Positions 26,301-34,328 of a stretch of 35,295 nucleotides of DNA are shown in pieces; the stretch's first letter is position 1, and each line of letters starts with the position of its first letter. The position numbers were made by a program, and so were the translations under genes. Under the pieces are notes generated by a model. It saw nothing but the letters and a program-made list of their open reading frames with translations, did no database searches and was not told the origin of the DNA. The stretch comes from Clostridia bacterium (lineage in GTDB: Bacteria > Bacillota > Clostridia > TANB77 > CAG-508), in the NCBI GenBank assembly GCA_017524665.1, contig JAFXVF010000014.1, positions 1 through 35,295 of the forward strand, read 5' to 3'.

Positions 26301-26950
26301 ACAATATAAGCGAAACAACTAAAAGAGTAAATAAACTAAGAACAGAAATCAAGGATTTAGGTAGCATAAACATAGATTCTATTGAAGAATACAAAAAGAC
26401 TAAAGAAAGATATGATTTTATGTGTGAACAGCGTCTTGATTTAGAGGATTCAAGTGCAAAACTAAAGAAGCTTATTACTGAAATGGTTACTACAATGAAA
26501 GAACAGTTTACTTCTCAGTTTAATACAATAAACAAATACTTTGGAGAAGTTTTTGTTCAGCTATTTGGAGGAGGCAAAGCAGAGCTTAAACTAACTGACA
26601 GCGAAAATATTTTAGAAAGCGGAATTGAAATAGAAGCCCAACCACCAGGAAAGAAACTACAAAATATGATGCTTCTATCAGGAGGAGAAAAAGCATTTAC
26701 AGCAATTGCACTTTTATTTGCAATATTAAAAATCAATCCAGCTCCTTTCTGCGTATTAGACGAAATTGAGGCAGCACTAGATGATGTAAACGTTTACCGT
26801 TTTGCAGATTACTTAAAGAAATTTACTAAAGATACTCAATTTTTAGTAATAACTCACAGAAAAGGAACTATGGAAGCGGCAGATACTGTATATGGTATTA
26901 CCATGGAAGAAAATGGTGTTAGCAAATTACTTTCAATGAAGCTTGCATAG
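23400..26950 (+). CDS. smc: Chromosome segregation ATPase SMC, with two +1 CGG sites
   Basis: The ATG has AAGAGGTG ahead. The start MYLKKLELYGFKSFADKT is the SMC N-terminus. At codon 31 the frame reads ATT-CGG; skipping one C gives GPNGSGKSN, the Walker A loop, then AIRWVLGEQS and a second ORF of about 2.5 kb with two long coiled coils and a hinge near residues 500-660 (GVVADLISV, GGYVAPKT). A second CGG at 26005 (CTT-CGG-AAA-TAA) again needs one skipped base to continue as NKINSIEAEI. The C-terminal head has LLSGGEKAFTAIALL and FCVLDEIEAALDD. The repaired protein is 1182 residues, normal SMC length. Two successive shifts in an important gene imply very efficient decoding. Confidence 0.95.
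23490..23492 (+). other. CGG +1 recoding site in smc Walker A
   Basis: GTA-ATT-CGG-A; +1 reading gives Gly, the first residue of GPNGSGKS, at the exact conserved place. Confidence 0.95.
26005..26007 (+). other. CGG +1 recoding site in smc coiled coil
   Basis: GAG-CTT-CGG-AAA-TAA; +1 reading avoids the TAA and continues as GNKINSIEAEIQ. Confidence 0.92.
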
Positions 26951-27535
26951 TTAGTCTATTACAATATTTATGATACTTAATAAAATCAATATTATTCCAG
27001 ATAATATACTCCATATAGTGGGGTTTAAGGATGATATTGATTTTATTTTTTTACCTAATATTATACCAAGTGATAAAAACAGAAGGTGAAAAACAGATAT
27101 TAATATTGCAAACCCTAAAAGAGAATTGTATAAGTTCCCATAACACATTCCAGCAGAAGCAGAGTCGGCAGATATCGATAGACCTAAAAATAAAGCTTCT
27201 TTTAAGTCAATGGAAGAAGAACCATCAAAATCAGACACACTAGGATCTGCAAGTATTTTTGAAATTCCAGTTTTTTTCTTAAAACTTTGAATAATAATAA
27301 AACAGCCCATAATAGCTAAAAAACAGCTACTTACAATAGGTGAAATCCAACTAGGCAAAAAACCTAAAAAGAATTTACCAAGTATTATTGATAAAAGAAC
27401 TATAACAAATGAAACAGAAAATAAAACCATACGTGATTTTACAGCTATCTTTATGTTTCGTATTCCGTATGCTATTCCAACTCCAAACAAATCTATACTT
27501 AATGCAATTGCAAAGAGCAAAGAATTTAAAAGCAT
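26951..27535 (-). CDS. ytaF: Sporulation membrane protein YtaF (MntP-like)
   Basis: This 194-residue protein has about six membrane helices in two halves. The first opens LLFAIALSIDLFGVGIAYGI and the second, after a loop with DPSVSDFDGSSSID, contains EALFLGLSISADSASAG. The acidic loop and this paired helix motif fit YtaF, a sporulation-associated relative of the manganese exporter MntP. Its stop abuts the smc stop with no gap, so the two converge directly. The ribosome binding site is entirely inside a hairpin (27543-27571), suggesting translational control. Confidence 0.82.
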   Translation of the reverse strand: MLLNSLLFAIALSIDLFGVGIAYGIRNIKIAVKSRMVLFSVSFVIVLLSIILGKFFLGFLPSWISPIVSSCFLAIMGCFIIIQSFKKKTGISKILADPSVSDFDGSSSIDLKEALFLGLSISADSASAGMCYGNLYNSLLGFAILISVFHLLFLSLGIILGKKIKSISSLNPTIWSILSGIILILLSIINIVID

Positions 27536-27542
27536 TTTAAAG

Positions 27543-27571
27543 CACCTCTTTACATAATATGTAAAGAGGTG
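27543..27571 (-). promoter_or_regulatory. Hairpin sequestering the ytaF ribosome binding site
   Basis: In the ytaF mRNA, CACCTCTTTACAT pairs perfectly with ATGTAAAGAGGTG across a 3-base loop. The right arm contains the AAAGAGGTG Shine-Dalgarno seven bases before ATG. Closed, it should block initiation. Confidence 0.7.
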
Positions 27572-27652
27572 TAATTAGTGAAAAAAATTTGTCATATTTT
27601 TAAGATGAGAGAATATATATTACTAAAATAAAAACAAAAGGAGGATGCTAAA

Positions 27653-30329
27653 ATGTGGCATACCATGACTAAGGAAGAAATTAGGAGAAAGCTTAGGACA
27701 AACTATGAAACTGGGTTAACCGAAGAAGAAGCAAAGAGAAGACAACAGGAGTATGGAGAGAATAAATTACAAGAAAAGAAAAGGGACAGCGTTATAAAAA
27801 GGTTTATTTTGCAGTTTAACGATTTTATGATTATTGTCTTACTCGTTGCAGCAGGTGTGTCTGCGGGAATAAGTTTTATAGAAAAAACACGGTGAATATA
27901 TTGATTCTATAATAATAATTGCAATTGTATTATTTAATGCCCTTATGGGACTAATACAAGAAACCAAGGCAGAAAAAGCTTTAGAGGCTTTAAAAGAACT
28001 ATCTGCACCAACTGCAAAAGTTAAAAGAAATGGGAATATAATAGAAATTCATTCAATGCAAGTTGTACCTGGAGATATTGTAATTTTAGAAGCTGGAAAT
28101 TATGTGCCCGCTGATTGTAGAATTATAAATTCAGCAAAATTATCTATAGAAGAATCGATGCTAACCGGTGAGACTGTACCAAGCATAAAAGACGAATCAA
28201 AAATGATTGATAAAAATGCATTGCCAGGAGATATGTCCAACATGGCTTTTGCAATGACAACCGTGACATCAGGACACGGAGAAGCGGTTGTATGTGAAAC
28301 GGGAATGAAAACAAAAGTTGGACAAATTGCAACTCTAATGATGAATGATGAGTCAAAAGAAACACCTCTTCAAAAAAAGCTAGGAGAAGTCGGAAAAAAA
28401 CTTGGACTTGCTGCTTTATTTATTTGTTTTATTATATTTATAATAGGTGTCTTAAAGAAAATTCCATGGCTTGAAATGTTTATGACATCTGTAGGACTAG
28501 CAGTTGCAGCCATTCCTGAGGGCCTTCCTGCTATTGTTACTATCCTATTATCAATAGGTGTTACAAAGATGGCAAAGAAAAACAGTATAATAAGAAAATT
28601 ACCTGCAGTAGAAACCCTTGGGTGCAGTCAGGTAATTTGTTCAGATAAAACAGGAACTCTTACACAAAACAAAATGACGGTTGTAGAAGTGACTGATGGT
28701 TTAGGCAGAGTCACAACAGACATTTTCACAACAAACAAATTGATACTAGAACTTCGGAAGCATGTGCAGTGATGCAATATTCCAAGAAAAAGATAACAAG
28801 TGGGAAATACAACGGAGACCCAACTGAAACAGCTATTGTGAAAGCAGCCAATGAAAAAAATATACATAAAAATGATTTAGAAGCTATATATCCTAGAGTA
28901 GGAGAAATTCCATTTGATTCAACAAGAAAACTAATGACTACTATTCATAGGACTCTATCAGGATATAGAATAATAACAAAAGGTGCACCAGATGTATTGC
29001 TTTCAAAATGCAAAAAATACTATAACAATGGAAATATTTTAGAACTTGAAGAAACAGTTATAAATAGTATAAAAAAAGCAAATAAATCAATGGGGGAAAA
29101 AGCTTTAAGAGTATTAGGAGTTGCGTATTTAGACGTAGACAAAATACCAAGTAATAACAATATTGAAAACAATCTTATTTTTGTACGGCTTAATAGGCAT
29201 GATAGATCCACCAAAAGAAGGGGTAAAAGAAGCGGTAGAAAATTGTAAAAGAGCTGGAATAAAAACTGTGATGATAACAGGAGACCATATAGAAACTGCA
29301 AAGGCAATAGCTAGAGACATAGGAATACTAGGTAGAACGGATTTAGCAATTACTGGAGCAGAACTCGATAAAATATCAAGCGAAAAACTTGAAAAAGAAA
29401 TAATGAACTATTCTGTTTTTGCAAGAGTTTCTCCTGAACATAAAGTTAAGATAGTAAAAGCATTTCAAGCAAATGGTAAAGTAACAGCTATGACAGGTGA
29501 TGGTGTAAATGACGCACCTGCTCTAAAAATGGCAGACATAGGGATTGCAATGGGAAGAGAAGGTACTGATGTTGCAAAGGGAGCATCCGACATGATTTTG
29601 GCCGACGATAATTTCGTTACTATTGTTGAAGCTGTAAAGATGGGAAGACATATTTTAGACAATATAAAAAAGGCAGTTCATTTTTTACTTGCCACAAATG
29701 TTGGTGAAATTGTAGTTATTTTTTTGGGACTACTATTGGGGCTAGAAAGTCCGTTGCTAGCAATACAATTATTATGGGTAAATCTTGTAACAGATTCCTT
29801 GCCTGCAATAGCTCTTGGCTTAGAACCAGCAGATTCTAACATAATGAGAAGAAAACCTGAGAATTCAAAAAAAGGATCGTTTGCTGACGGCCTTTTTGGA
29901 AAAATAATTGTAGAAGGAATGATGATAGGAATACTAACATTACTGAGTTTCACAATTGGAAATAATCTTTATGGTATAAATACTGGAAGAGCAATGGCAT
30001 TTGTTAGTTTAAGCATGCTTGAATTGGTACACAGCTTTAACATAAAATCTACAGAATCTTTATTTAAAATTGGAATAAAGCAGAACCCGTATTTAATAGG
30101 AGCTTTTATTTTAGGGACTGTCCTTCAAGTAAGTGTAGTATCAACACCATGGATAGCAAAAATATTTGATTGTGTACCACTTAATTTAAGCCAGTGGGGA
30201 ATAGTTATTACAATCTCCTTATGCCCAATTATTATTATAGAAATTCAAAAGAAAATAAATGAAATAAGATTTGGAAAGAGAATATACGAATTTAATAGTA
30301 AAACGACAAATGAAAAAGCGAGCATTTAA
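27653..30329 (+). CDS. P2-type calcium-transporting ATPase, with four +1 CGG sites
   Basis: AAAGGAGGATG precedes the ATG. Read plainly, the gene is five fragments. With one base skipped at each of four in-frame CGG codons it is one 890-residue SERCA/PMR1-like pump. Domains: N-terminal cation ATPase domain (EEAKRRQQEYG), actuator region with SMLTGETVP, TM4 motif VAAIPEGLPAI, phosphorylation motif CSDKTGTLTQNKM (Asp about residue 330), nucleotide site GDPTETAI, GLIGMIDPPKEGV, MTGDGVNDAPALKMADIG and C-terminal helices with NLVTDSLPAIALGLEP. Sites fall at codons 80 (KTGEYIDS), 368 (LGSMCSDA), 387 (WEIQGDPTE) and 511 (FVGLIGMID). Each restores a family Gly. It would export Ca2+ from the cytoplasm. 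Confidence 0.93.
27890..27892 (+). other. CGG +1 recoding site 1 in Ca2+ ATPase
   Basis: AAA-ACA-CGG-TGA; +1 reading avoids the TGA and gives KTGEYIDSIII. Confidence 0.92.
28755..28757 (+). other. CGG +1 recoding site 2 in Ca2+ ATPase
   Basis: GAA-CTT-CGG-A; +1 reading gives LGSMCSDAIF, matching the LGxxCND-type block of P2 ATPases. Confidence 0.92.
28813..28815 (+). other. CGG +1 recoding site 3 in Ca2+ ATPase
   Basis: ATA-CAA-CGG-A; +1 reading gives WEIQGDPTETA, the conserved GDPTE motif. It lies only 58 bases after site 2. Confidence 0.93.
29186..29188 (+). other. CGG +1 recoding site 4 in Ca2+ ATPase
   Basis: TTT-GTA-CGG-C; +1 reading gives FVGLIGMIDPP, a signature block of P2 ATPases. 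Confidence 0.93.
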
Positions 30330-30369
30330 GAGAAAAAAAGAGTATAAGAGAGCAATAAATGAAAAACGT

Positions 30370-30412
30370 AGCCAAAATTATGAGCGAATTGGACATAATT
30401 TTGGCTATTTTA
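30370..30412 (+). terminator. Terminator after the Ca2+ ATPase
   Basis: AGCCAAAATTATG (30370-30382) pairs perfectly with CATAATTTTGGCT (30394-30406), followed by ATTTTACG. Confidence 0.75.
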
Positions 30413-30433
30413 CGTTTATTTAGGATATTGAAT

Positions 30434-30462
30434 TTGAAATTGCCTAGAATATAGTGTATAAT
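30434..30462 (+). promoter_or_regulatory. Promoter of the M23 peptidase gene
   Basis: TTGAAA, exact 17-base spacer, TATAAT. The expected RNA start (about 30469) lies downstream of the TTG at 30468, which rules that codon out as start. Confidence 0.85.
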
Positions 30463-30509
30463 TAAGTTTGTCGCGCATAAAATTAGCATTAAAAAGGAGA
30501 GTGAATCTT

Positions 30510-31469
30510 ATTTTAGAAAAGAAAATTAAATACTATACAAAAGAATGTACTAAATGGACTACGTTATTAGTATTTGGTATTCTAGTTATTAATTTAGCGA
30601 TAATAATGAAATATAAACCTGTTTATGTAGTTACACTCTCAGGAGAAACTATAGGAGTTGTAAGAAATAAGCAGGAAATAGAAGATGCCATTAATGATTA
30701 TACACAAAATGTAACAGAAGACATAGCATACATAAATTTAGAAGAAATGCCAAAATTTGAACTTAAATTTGTAGGCAAAGATGAGCAGACTAGTGAAGAA
30801 GATGTTCTTATAGCAGTAAAAGATTCAGCGATTGTAACATATAGAAGATATGCAATTACATTAGAAGGAGAACAAAAAGCAGTTGTATATTCGCTAGACG
30901 AAGCTAAAAATGTTGTTGAGGAAATAAAAGAAGAGTTTGATGGCGACCTTGATTTAAATATAGGTGTTGTAGAGATTTATGAAAGCAATTATATAGCTCT
31001 AGAAAGTGTAGAAACAGCTGTAGCTACAATAAATGATGATGCTTTAGTTCAAGAAAAGCTTAAAGAAAAAGAAGCAACAGTAAATGGTGTAACATTACAT
31101 TTGCCATTAAGCGAAACTGCAAAAACAATGATATCATCACGTTTTGGCTCAAGAAATGGGGGATATCATTCTGGACTTGATATTGCAACAGCATCAGGAA
31201 CACCAATATATGCAACAGCATCAGGAACAGTAACATATGCTGGATGGCAAGGTGGCTATGGAAATTTAGTAATTATTTCTCATGGAAATGGTGTAGAAAC
31301 ATACTACGCACATTGTTCAAAAATATATGTATCTAAAGGTGATACAGTTGAAACAGGAGATTTGATATCAGCTGTTGGATCAACGGGAAATTCAACAGGA
31401 CCTCACCTCCACTTAGAAGTAAGGATAAACGGAGTTGCACAAAACCCACAAAATTATCTATATAAATAA
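30510..31469 (+). CDS. M23-family (LytM-like) peptidoglycan endopeptidase, possibly with AUU start
   Basis: The product, about 319 residues, has an N-terminal membrane anchor (LLVFGILVINLAIIM), a middle region of two alpha/beta segments and a C-terminal M23 domain: RFGSRNGGYHSGLDIATASG with zinc-binding HxxxD, then YAHCSKIYV and GPHLHLEV (HxH). It would cleave peptidoglycan cross-links outside the membrane. Start choice is awkward. AAAAAGGAGA ends at 30500 and the only in-frame candidates are GTG at 30501, too close, and ATT at 30510, with normal spacing. An AUU start is chosen with low certainty. The protein identity does not depend on it. Confidence 0.85.
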   Translation: MLEKKIKYYTKECTKWTTLLVFGILVINLAIIMKYKPVYVVTLSGETIGVVRNKQEIEDAINDYTQNVTEDIAYINLEEMPKFELKFVGKDEQTSEEDVLIAVKDSAIVTYRRYAITLEGEQKAVVYSLDEAKNVVEEIKEEFDGDLDLNIGVVEIYESNYIALESVETAVATINDDALVQEKLKEKEATVNGVTLHLPLSETAKTMISSRFGSRNGGYHSGLDIATASGTPIYATASGTVTYAGWQGGYGNLVIISHGNGVETYYAHCSKIYVSKGDTVETGDLISAVGSTGNSTGPHLHLEVRINGVAQNPQNYLYK

Positions 31470-31509
31470 AAGAAAATGGATGTTTTAAAAAACATCCATT
31501 TTCTTTTAT
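31466..31509. terminator. Bidirectional terminator
   Basis: ATAAAAGAAAATGGATGTT (31466-31484) pairs perfectly with its complement at 31491-31509. It serves the M23 gene and the convergent membrane protein. Confidence 0.9.
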
Positions 31510-31523
31510 TCTTCTTAAAAAAA

Positions 31524-31934
31524 TTATTGTGGGTTGTTTTCATCATTTTTTGTAAGCTTTTTGTTGATTTCAGTTGTATTTCTGCAAATTACTAAAGCGA
31601 TTAAACAGAATTCATAAATAATTCTTATTGAAAGGTTTCCTACCAATAGTGTTAATAAGAAAGTTAAGAAACTTTGACCAATTAATGAAAAAGATGAAAG
31701 TGTTACAAAGATTGCAAAAATTAGATATGTTATTCTAAGTAATGCTTCAGCAAACATTTTCTTGAAGTTTAAAAAGTCATACATCCATCCTAAAAATCCG
31801 GTAAATTTTGATTCATTCTTTTTACCTAAAAATGTAAAGAATAAAACAAGACCTCCAACAACGGCAATAACAGCTGAAATAATAAGCCAAATTCCGGCAT
31901 CAGCTGATCTGCTTACACTTGCATAAGAATACAT
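31524..31934 (-). CDS. Small integral membrane protein of unknown function
   Basis: This 136-residue protein has about three membrane segments (residues about 15-36, 65-85 and 90-112) and a polar C-terminal tail rich in Asn, Lys and Glu. I recognise no family; the arrangement vaguely resembles DUF4282-type proteins, but no motif supports that. AAGGGGG precedes the ATG. It has a strong promoter of its own and ends at the bidirectional terminator shared with the M23 peptidase, so it is a single-gene unit. Confidence 0.8.
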   Translation of the reverse strand: MYSYASVSRSADAGIWLIISAVIAVVGGLVLFFTFLGKKNESKFTGFLGWMYDFLNFKKMFAEALLRITYLIFAIFVTLSSFSLIGQSFLTFLLTLLVGNLSIRIIYEFCLIALVICRNTTEINKKLTKNDENNPQ

Positions 31935-31968
31935 AAAAAATCCCCCTTTTTTTTATTTTACTGACACG

Positions 31969-31997
31969 ATAATATCATATTCTACAAAAATAGTCAA
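31969..31997 (-). promoter_or_regulatory. Promoter of the small membrane protein
   Basis: Minus strand TTGACT, 17-base spacer, TATTAT, 35 bases before the ATG. Confidence 0.85.
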
Positions 31998-32060
31998 TTA
32001 GTTTTACGAAAAAACAGTGCCTAAATTGTAGATTCGTAATTAAATTATATGCAGTATAAC

Positions 32061-32089
32061 TTGTATTTTGCTAAAAAACAGTATATAAT
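32061..32089 (+). promoter_or_regulatory. Promoter of gatB
   Basis: TTGTAT, 17-base spacer, TATAAT. A leader of about 60 bases follows, containing two Shine-Dalgarno-like stretches (AAAGGAG and AGGAAAGGA). Confidence 0.8.
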
Positions 32090-32157
32090 ATTTGAGGTCA
32101 AAGGAGAAACAAATAGAAAGTTTTAATAAGCAATAAGGAAAGGAAAGATAATAAAAA

Positions 32158-33594
32158 ATGGAAGACTATGAAGTAGTTATGGGACTCGAGATTCATGCTG
32201 AACTCTCGACTAAATCTAAGATTTTTTGTTCATGCCCGACGGAGTTTGGAAGTGAGCCTAATACACATTGCTGTCCGGTATGCTTAGCTATGCCTGGAAC
32301 ATTACCAGTCTTAAATGAGAAAGTTGTAGAATACGCAGTAAAAGCGGGGCTTGCTATGAATTGTGAAATTTCAGAATATTGTAAAAATGACCGTAAAAAT
32401 TATTTTTATCCGGACTTACCAAAGTCATATCAAATTTCTCAGTATGATAAGCCACTTTGCAAAAATGGATATGTTGAAATAGAAACAAAAAGCGGAAAAA
32501 AGAAAATAAGAATTTTAAGAATACATATAGAAGAAGACGCTGGCAAACTAAACCATGATGAATATGGTAGAGGCAGTTTTGTGGACTTAAATAGAGCTGG
32601 TGTACCACTTATAGAAATCGTTTCAGAACCAGATTTAAGAGGACCAGAAGAAGCCGATATATATTTTAAAAAAATAAAATCAATATTAGAATATATTGAG
32701 GTTTCAGATTGTAAGATGCAAGAAGGATCACTAAGAGCAGACGTAAATGTATCAATACGTAAAAAAGGTGAAACAAAATTTGGAACAAGAACCGAAATGA
32801 AAAACATGAATTCATTTAGAGCCATACAAAATGCAGTAGAATATGAAGTTAAAAGACAGATAGAGGTAGTAGAGAATGGTGGAAAAATAGAGCAAGAAAC
32901 TTTAAGATGGGATGAATTACAAGGAAAAACATTTCCGATGAGAGATAAAGAAGATGCACAAGACTATAGATATTTTCCAGAGCCTGATTTAGGGATGATA
33001 CATATTACAAAAGAATATGTGGATAACGTAAAAAAGAATCTACCAGAACTTCCAGAAAGCAGAAAAGAGAGATATATTAAAGAATATAAGCTTCCAGAAT
33101 ATGATGCAAACATTTTAACTTCTTCAAAGTATTTCTCTAATCTATTTGAAGGAGCAGTTTCAAAGTGTGGAAATGCCAAAGCTGTAAGCAACTGGATTAT
33201 GTCTGATATAAGTGGAATTTTAAACGAAAAAGAATTAGAACCGGAAAAAATCCCGTTTACAGCTGACGACTTAGGAGAACTTATTACGCTTATTGATAAA
33301 GGAACTATTAGTAGTAGCATTGCTAAAAAAGTATTACCAGAAATGTTTGACGGAGAAGAGAAGAAGCCTTCTAAGATAATCGAGAAAAATGGATGGATTC
33401 AAATATCAGATGAAGGTGCAATTCGCGAAGTTGTAAATAAAATACTAGAAGCAAATCCACAATCTATTGCAGATTATAAAGCGGGCAAAGATAGAGCTTT
33501 AGGCTTCTTGGTTGGACAAGCAATGAAAGAGACAAAGGGAAAAGCAAATCCAGGAATGCTAAATAAAATGTTCTTAGAAGCATTAAATAAATAA
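32158..33594 (+). CDS. gatB: Aspartyl/glutamyl-tRNA(Asn/Gln) amidotransferase subunit B
   Basis: This 478-residue protein has all GatB landmarks: VMGLEIHAELSTKSKIFC, the zinc-binding CxC...CxxC set (FCSCP and HCCPVCLAMPG), RKNYFYPDLPKSYQISQY, HIEEDAGKLNHD, DFNRAGVPLIEI-type sequence (here DLNRAGVPLIEI), QDYRYFPEPDL and the C-terminal YqeY/tail domain ending GKANPGMLNKM. With GatA and GatC it converts Glu-tRNA(Gln) and Asp-tRNA(Asn) to the correct amides. gatC and gatA, usually adjacent, are not in the window; the gene is monocistronic between its promoter and terminator. Confidence 0.95.
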   Translation: MEDYEVVMGLEIHAELSTKSKIFCSCPTEFGSEPNTHCCPVCLAMPGTLPVLNEKVVEYAVKAGLAMNCEISEYCKNDRKNYFYPDLPKSYQISQYDKPLCKNGYVEIETKSGKKKIRILRIHIEEDAGKLNHDEYGRGSFVDLNRAGVPLIEIVSEPDLRGPEEADIYFKKIKSILEYIEVSDCKMQEGSLRADVNVSIRKKGETKFGTRTEMKNMNSFRAIQNAVEYEVKRQIEVVENGGKIEQETLRWDELQGKTFPMRDKEDAQDYRYFPEPDLGMIHITKEYVDNVKKNLPELPESRKERYIKEYKLPEYDANILTSSKYFSNLFEGAVSKCGNAKAVSNWIMSDISGILNEKELEPEKIPFTADDLGELITLIDKGTISSSIAKKVLPEMFDGEEKKPSKIIEKNGWIQISDEGAIREVVNKILEANPQSIADYKAGKDRALGFLVGQAMKETKGKANPGMLNKMFLEALNK

Positions 33595-33613
33595 TTGGAA
33601 AAATGTTCAATTG

Positions 33614-33656
33614 AAAGACTCCTATAATTATGCTAACATAGTTATAGGAGTCTTTT
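33614..33656 (+). terminator. Terminator after gatB
   Basis: AAAGACTCCTATAA (from 33614) pairs with TTATAGGAGTCTTT, with TATG/CATA continuing near the loop. The T run is short. Confidence 0.8.
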
Positions 33657-33676
33657 AGATTGAGGAGAAAATGAAT

Positions 33677-33925
33677 ATGAAAAAGTTTTTAGAGGAGATT
33701 TGTAATATTAACTGTAGAATAATGAATATTGTAAATAGAGGTTTGTTTTTTTCTTTCTTTATAGGTATAATAGGTATTTTGCTATTATTAACCTACAATA
33801 CATATTCTGTTTCATATGACTTTTTTGATGGAGGCATAATACTGATACGAACATCAATATTGTTTGGTACAGATTTTTTTATATGTGGCTTTATTATTGA
33901 CAAAATAATAAAAGGTAAAATGTAA
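33677..33925 (+). CDS. Small two-helix membrane protein
   Basis: ATG 33677 has GAGGAG nine bases ahead; the ATG at 33671 is too close to it. The 82-residue product has two hydrophobic segments (about 20-42 and 52-73) and short basic ends. No family is recognised. It sits between the gatB terminator and a bidirectional terminator shared with rpsT, with little room for a separate promoter, so it may depend on read-through from gatB. Confidence 0.65.
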   Translation: MKKFLEEICNINCRIMNIVNRGLFFSFFIGIIGILLLLTYNTYSVSYDFFDGGIILIRTSILFGTDFFICGFIIDKIIKGKM

Positions 33926-33960
33926 AAAAAGAAGAATGCTTTTTAAGCATTCTTCTTTTT
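33924..33960. terminator. Bidirectional terminator
   Basis: AAAGAAGAATGCTT pairs with AAGCATTCTTCTTT around a short T loop, with flanking A and T runs on both sides. It ends both the small membrane gene and rpsT. Confidence 0.88.
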
Positions 33961-34223
33961 TATTTCATAGTATTTAATAATTTTGCTAAGCTAGATTTTT
34001 TTCTAGAAGCTGTATTCTTTTTTATTACACCCTTTGTGCAAGCTTGGTCAATTTTCTTCGTAGCTGTAATAAAAGCTTCTTGAGCTTCTTTTTTATTTCC
34101 TTTTTCTACTGCTTCTTTAAAAGTTCTTACAGCTGTTTTGTAAGCTGTTTTAACCATATTATTTTGAGCAGTTTTTGTATCTATAACACTAACTCTTTTA
34201 ATTGCAGATTTAATATTTGGCAT
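33960..34223 (-). CDS. rpsT: 30S ribosomal protein S20
   Basis: The ATG at 34223 follows AAGGAGGT with seven bases spacing, giving MPNIKSAIKRV, the classic S20 start; an upstream GTG extension is rejected. The 87-residue basic protein contains NNMVKTAYKTAVRTF, a long helix rich in Ala/Lys, and GVIKKNTASRKKSSLAKLL, the 16S-binding end. It has its own extended -10 promoter. It is a highly expressed gene and contains no CGG. Confidence 0.95.
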   Translation of the reverse strand: MPNIKSAIKRVSVIDTKTAQNNMVKTAYKTAVRTFKEAVEKGNKKEAQEAFITATKKIDQACTKGVIKKNTASRKKSSLAKLLNTMK

Positions 34224-34266
34224 AAATAGCACCTCCTTTTAGTCCGTGTAAATTATTATCTTACAT

Positions 34267-34295
34267 ATTTTATCACACCAAAAGCTTTTTGACAA
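34267..34295 (-). promoter_or_regulatory. Promoter of rpsT
   Basis: Minus strand TTGTCA, 17-base spacer, TAAAAT preceded by TGA (extended -10). Confidence 0.82.
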
Positions 34296-34328
34296 GTGGT
34301 TTTGCAAAAATGTTATGCATTGTACCAC

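Noticed and set aside
32090..32157. Leader peptide ahead of gatB
   Set aside because: A ribosome site is present, but no standard start codon follows it, only a short frame from ATA.
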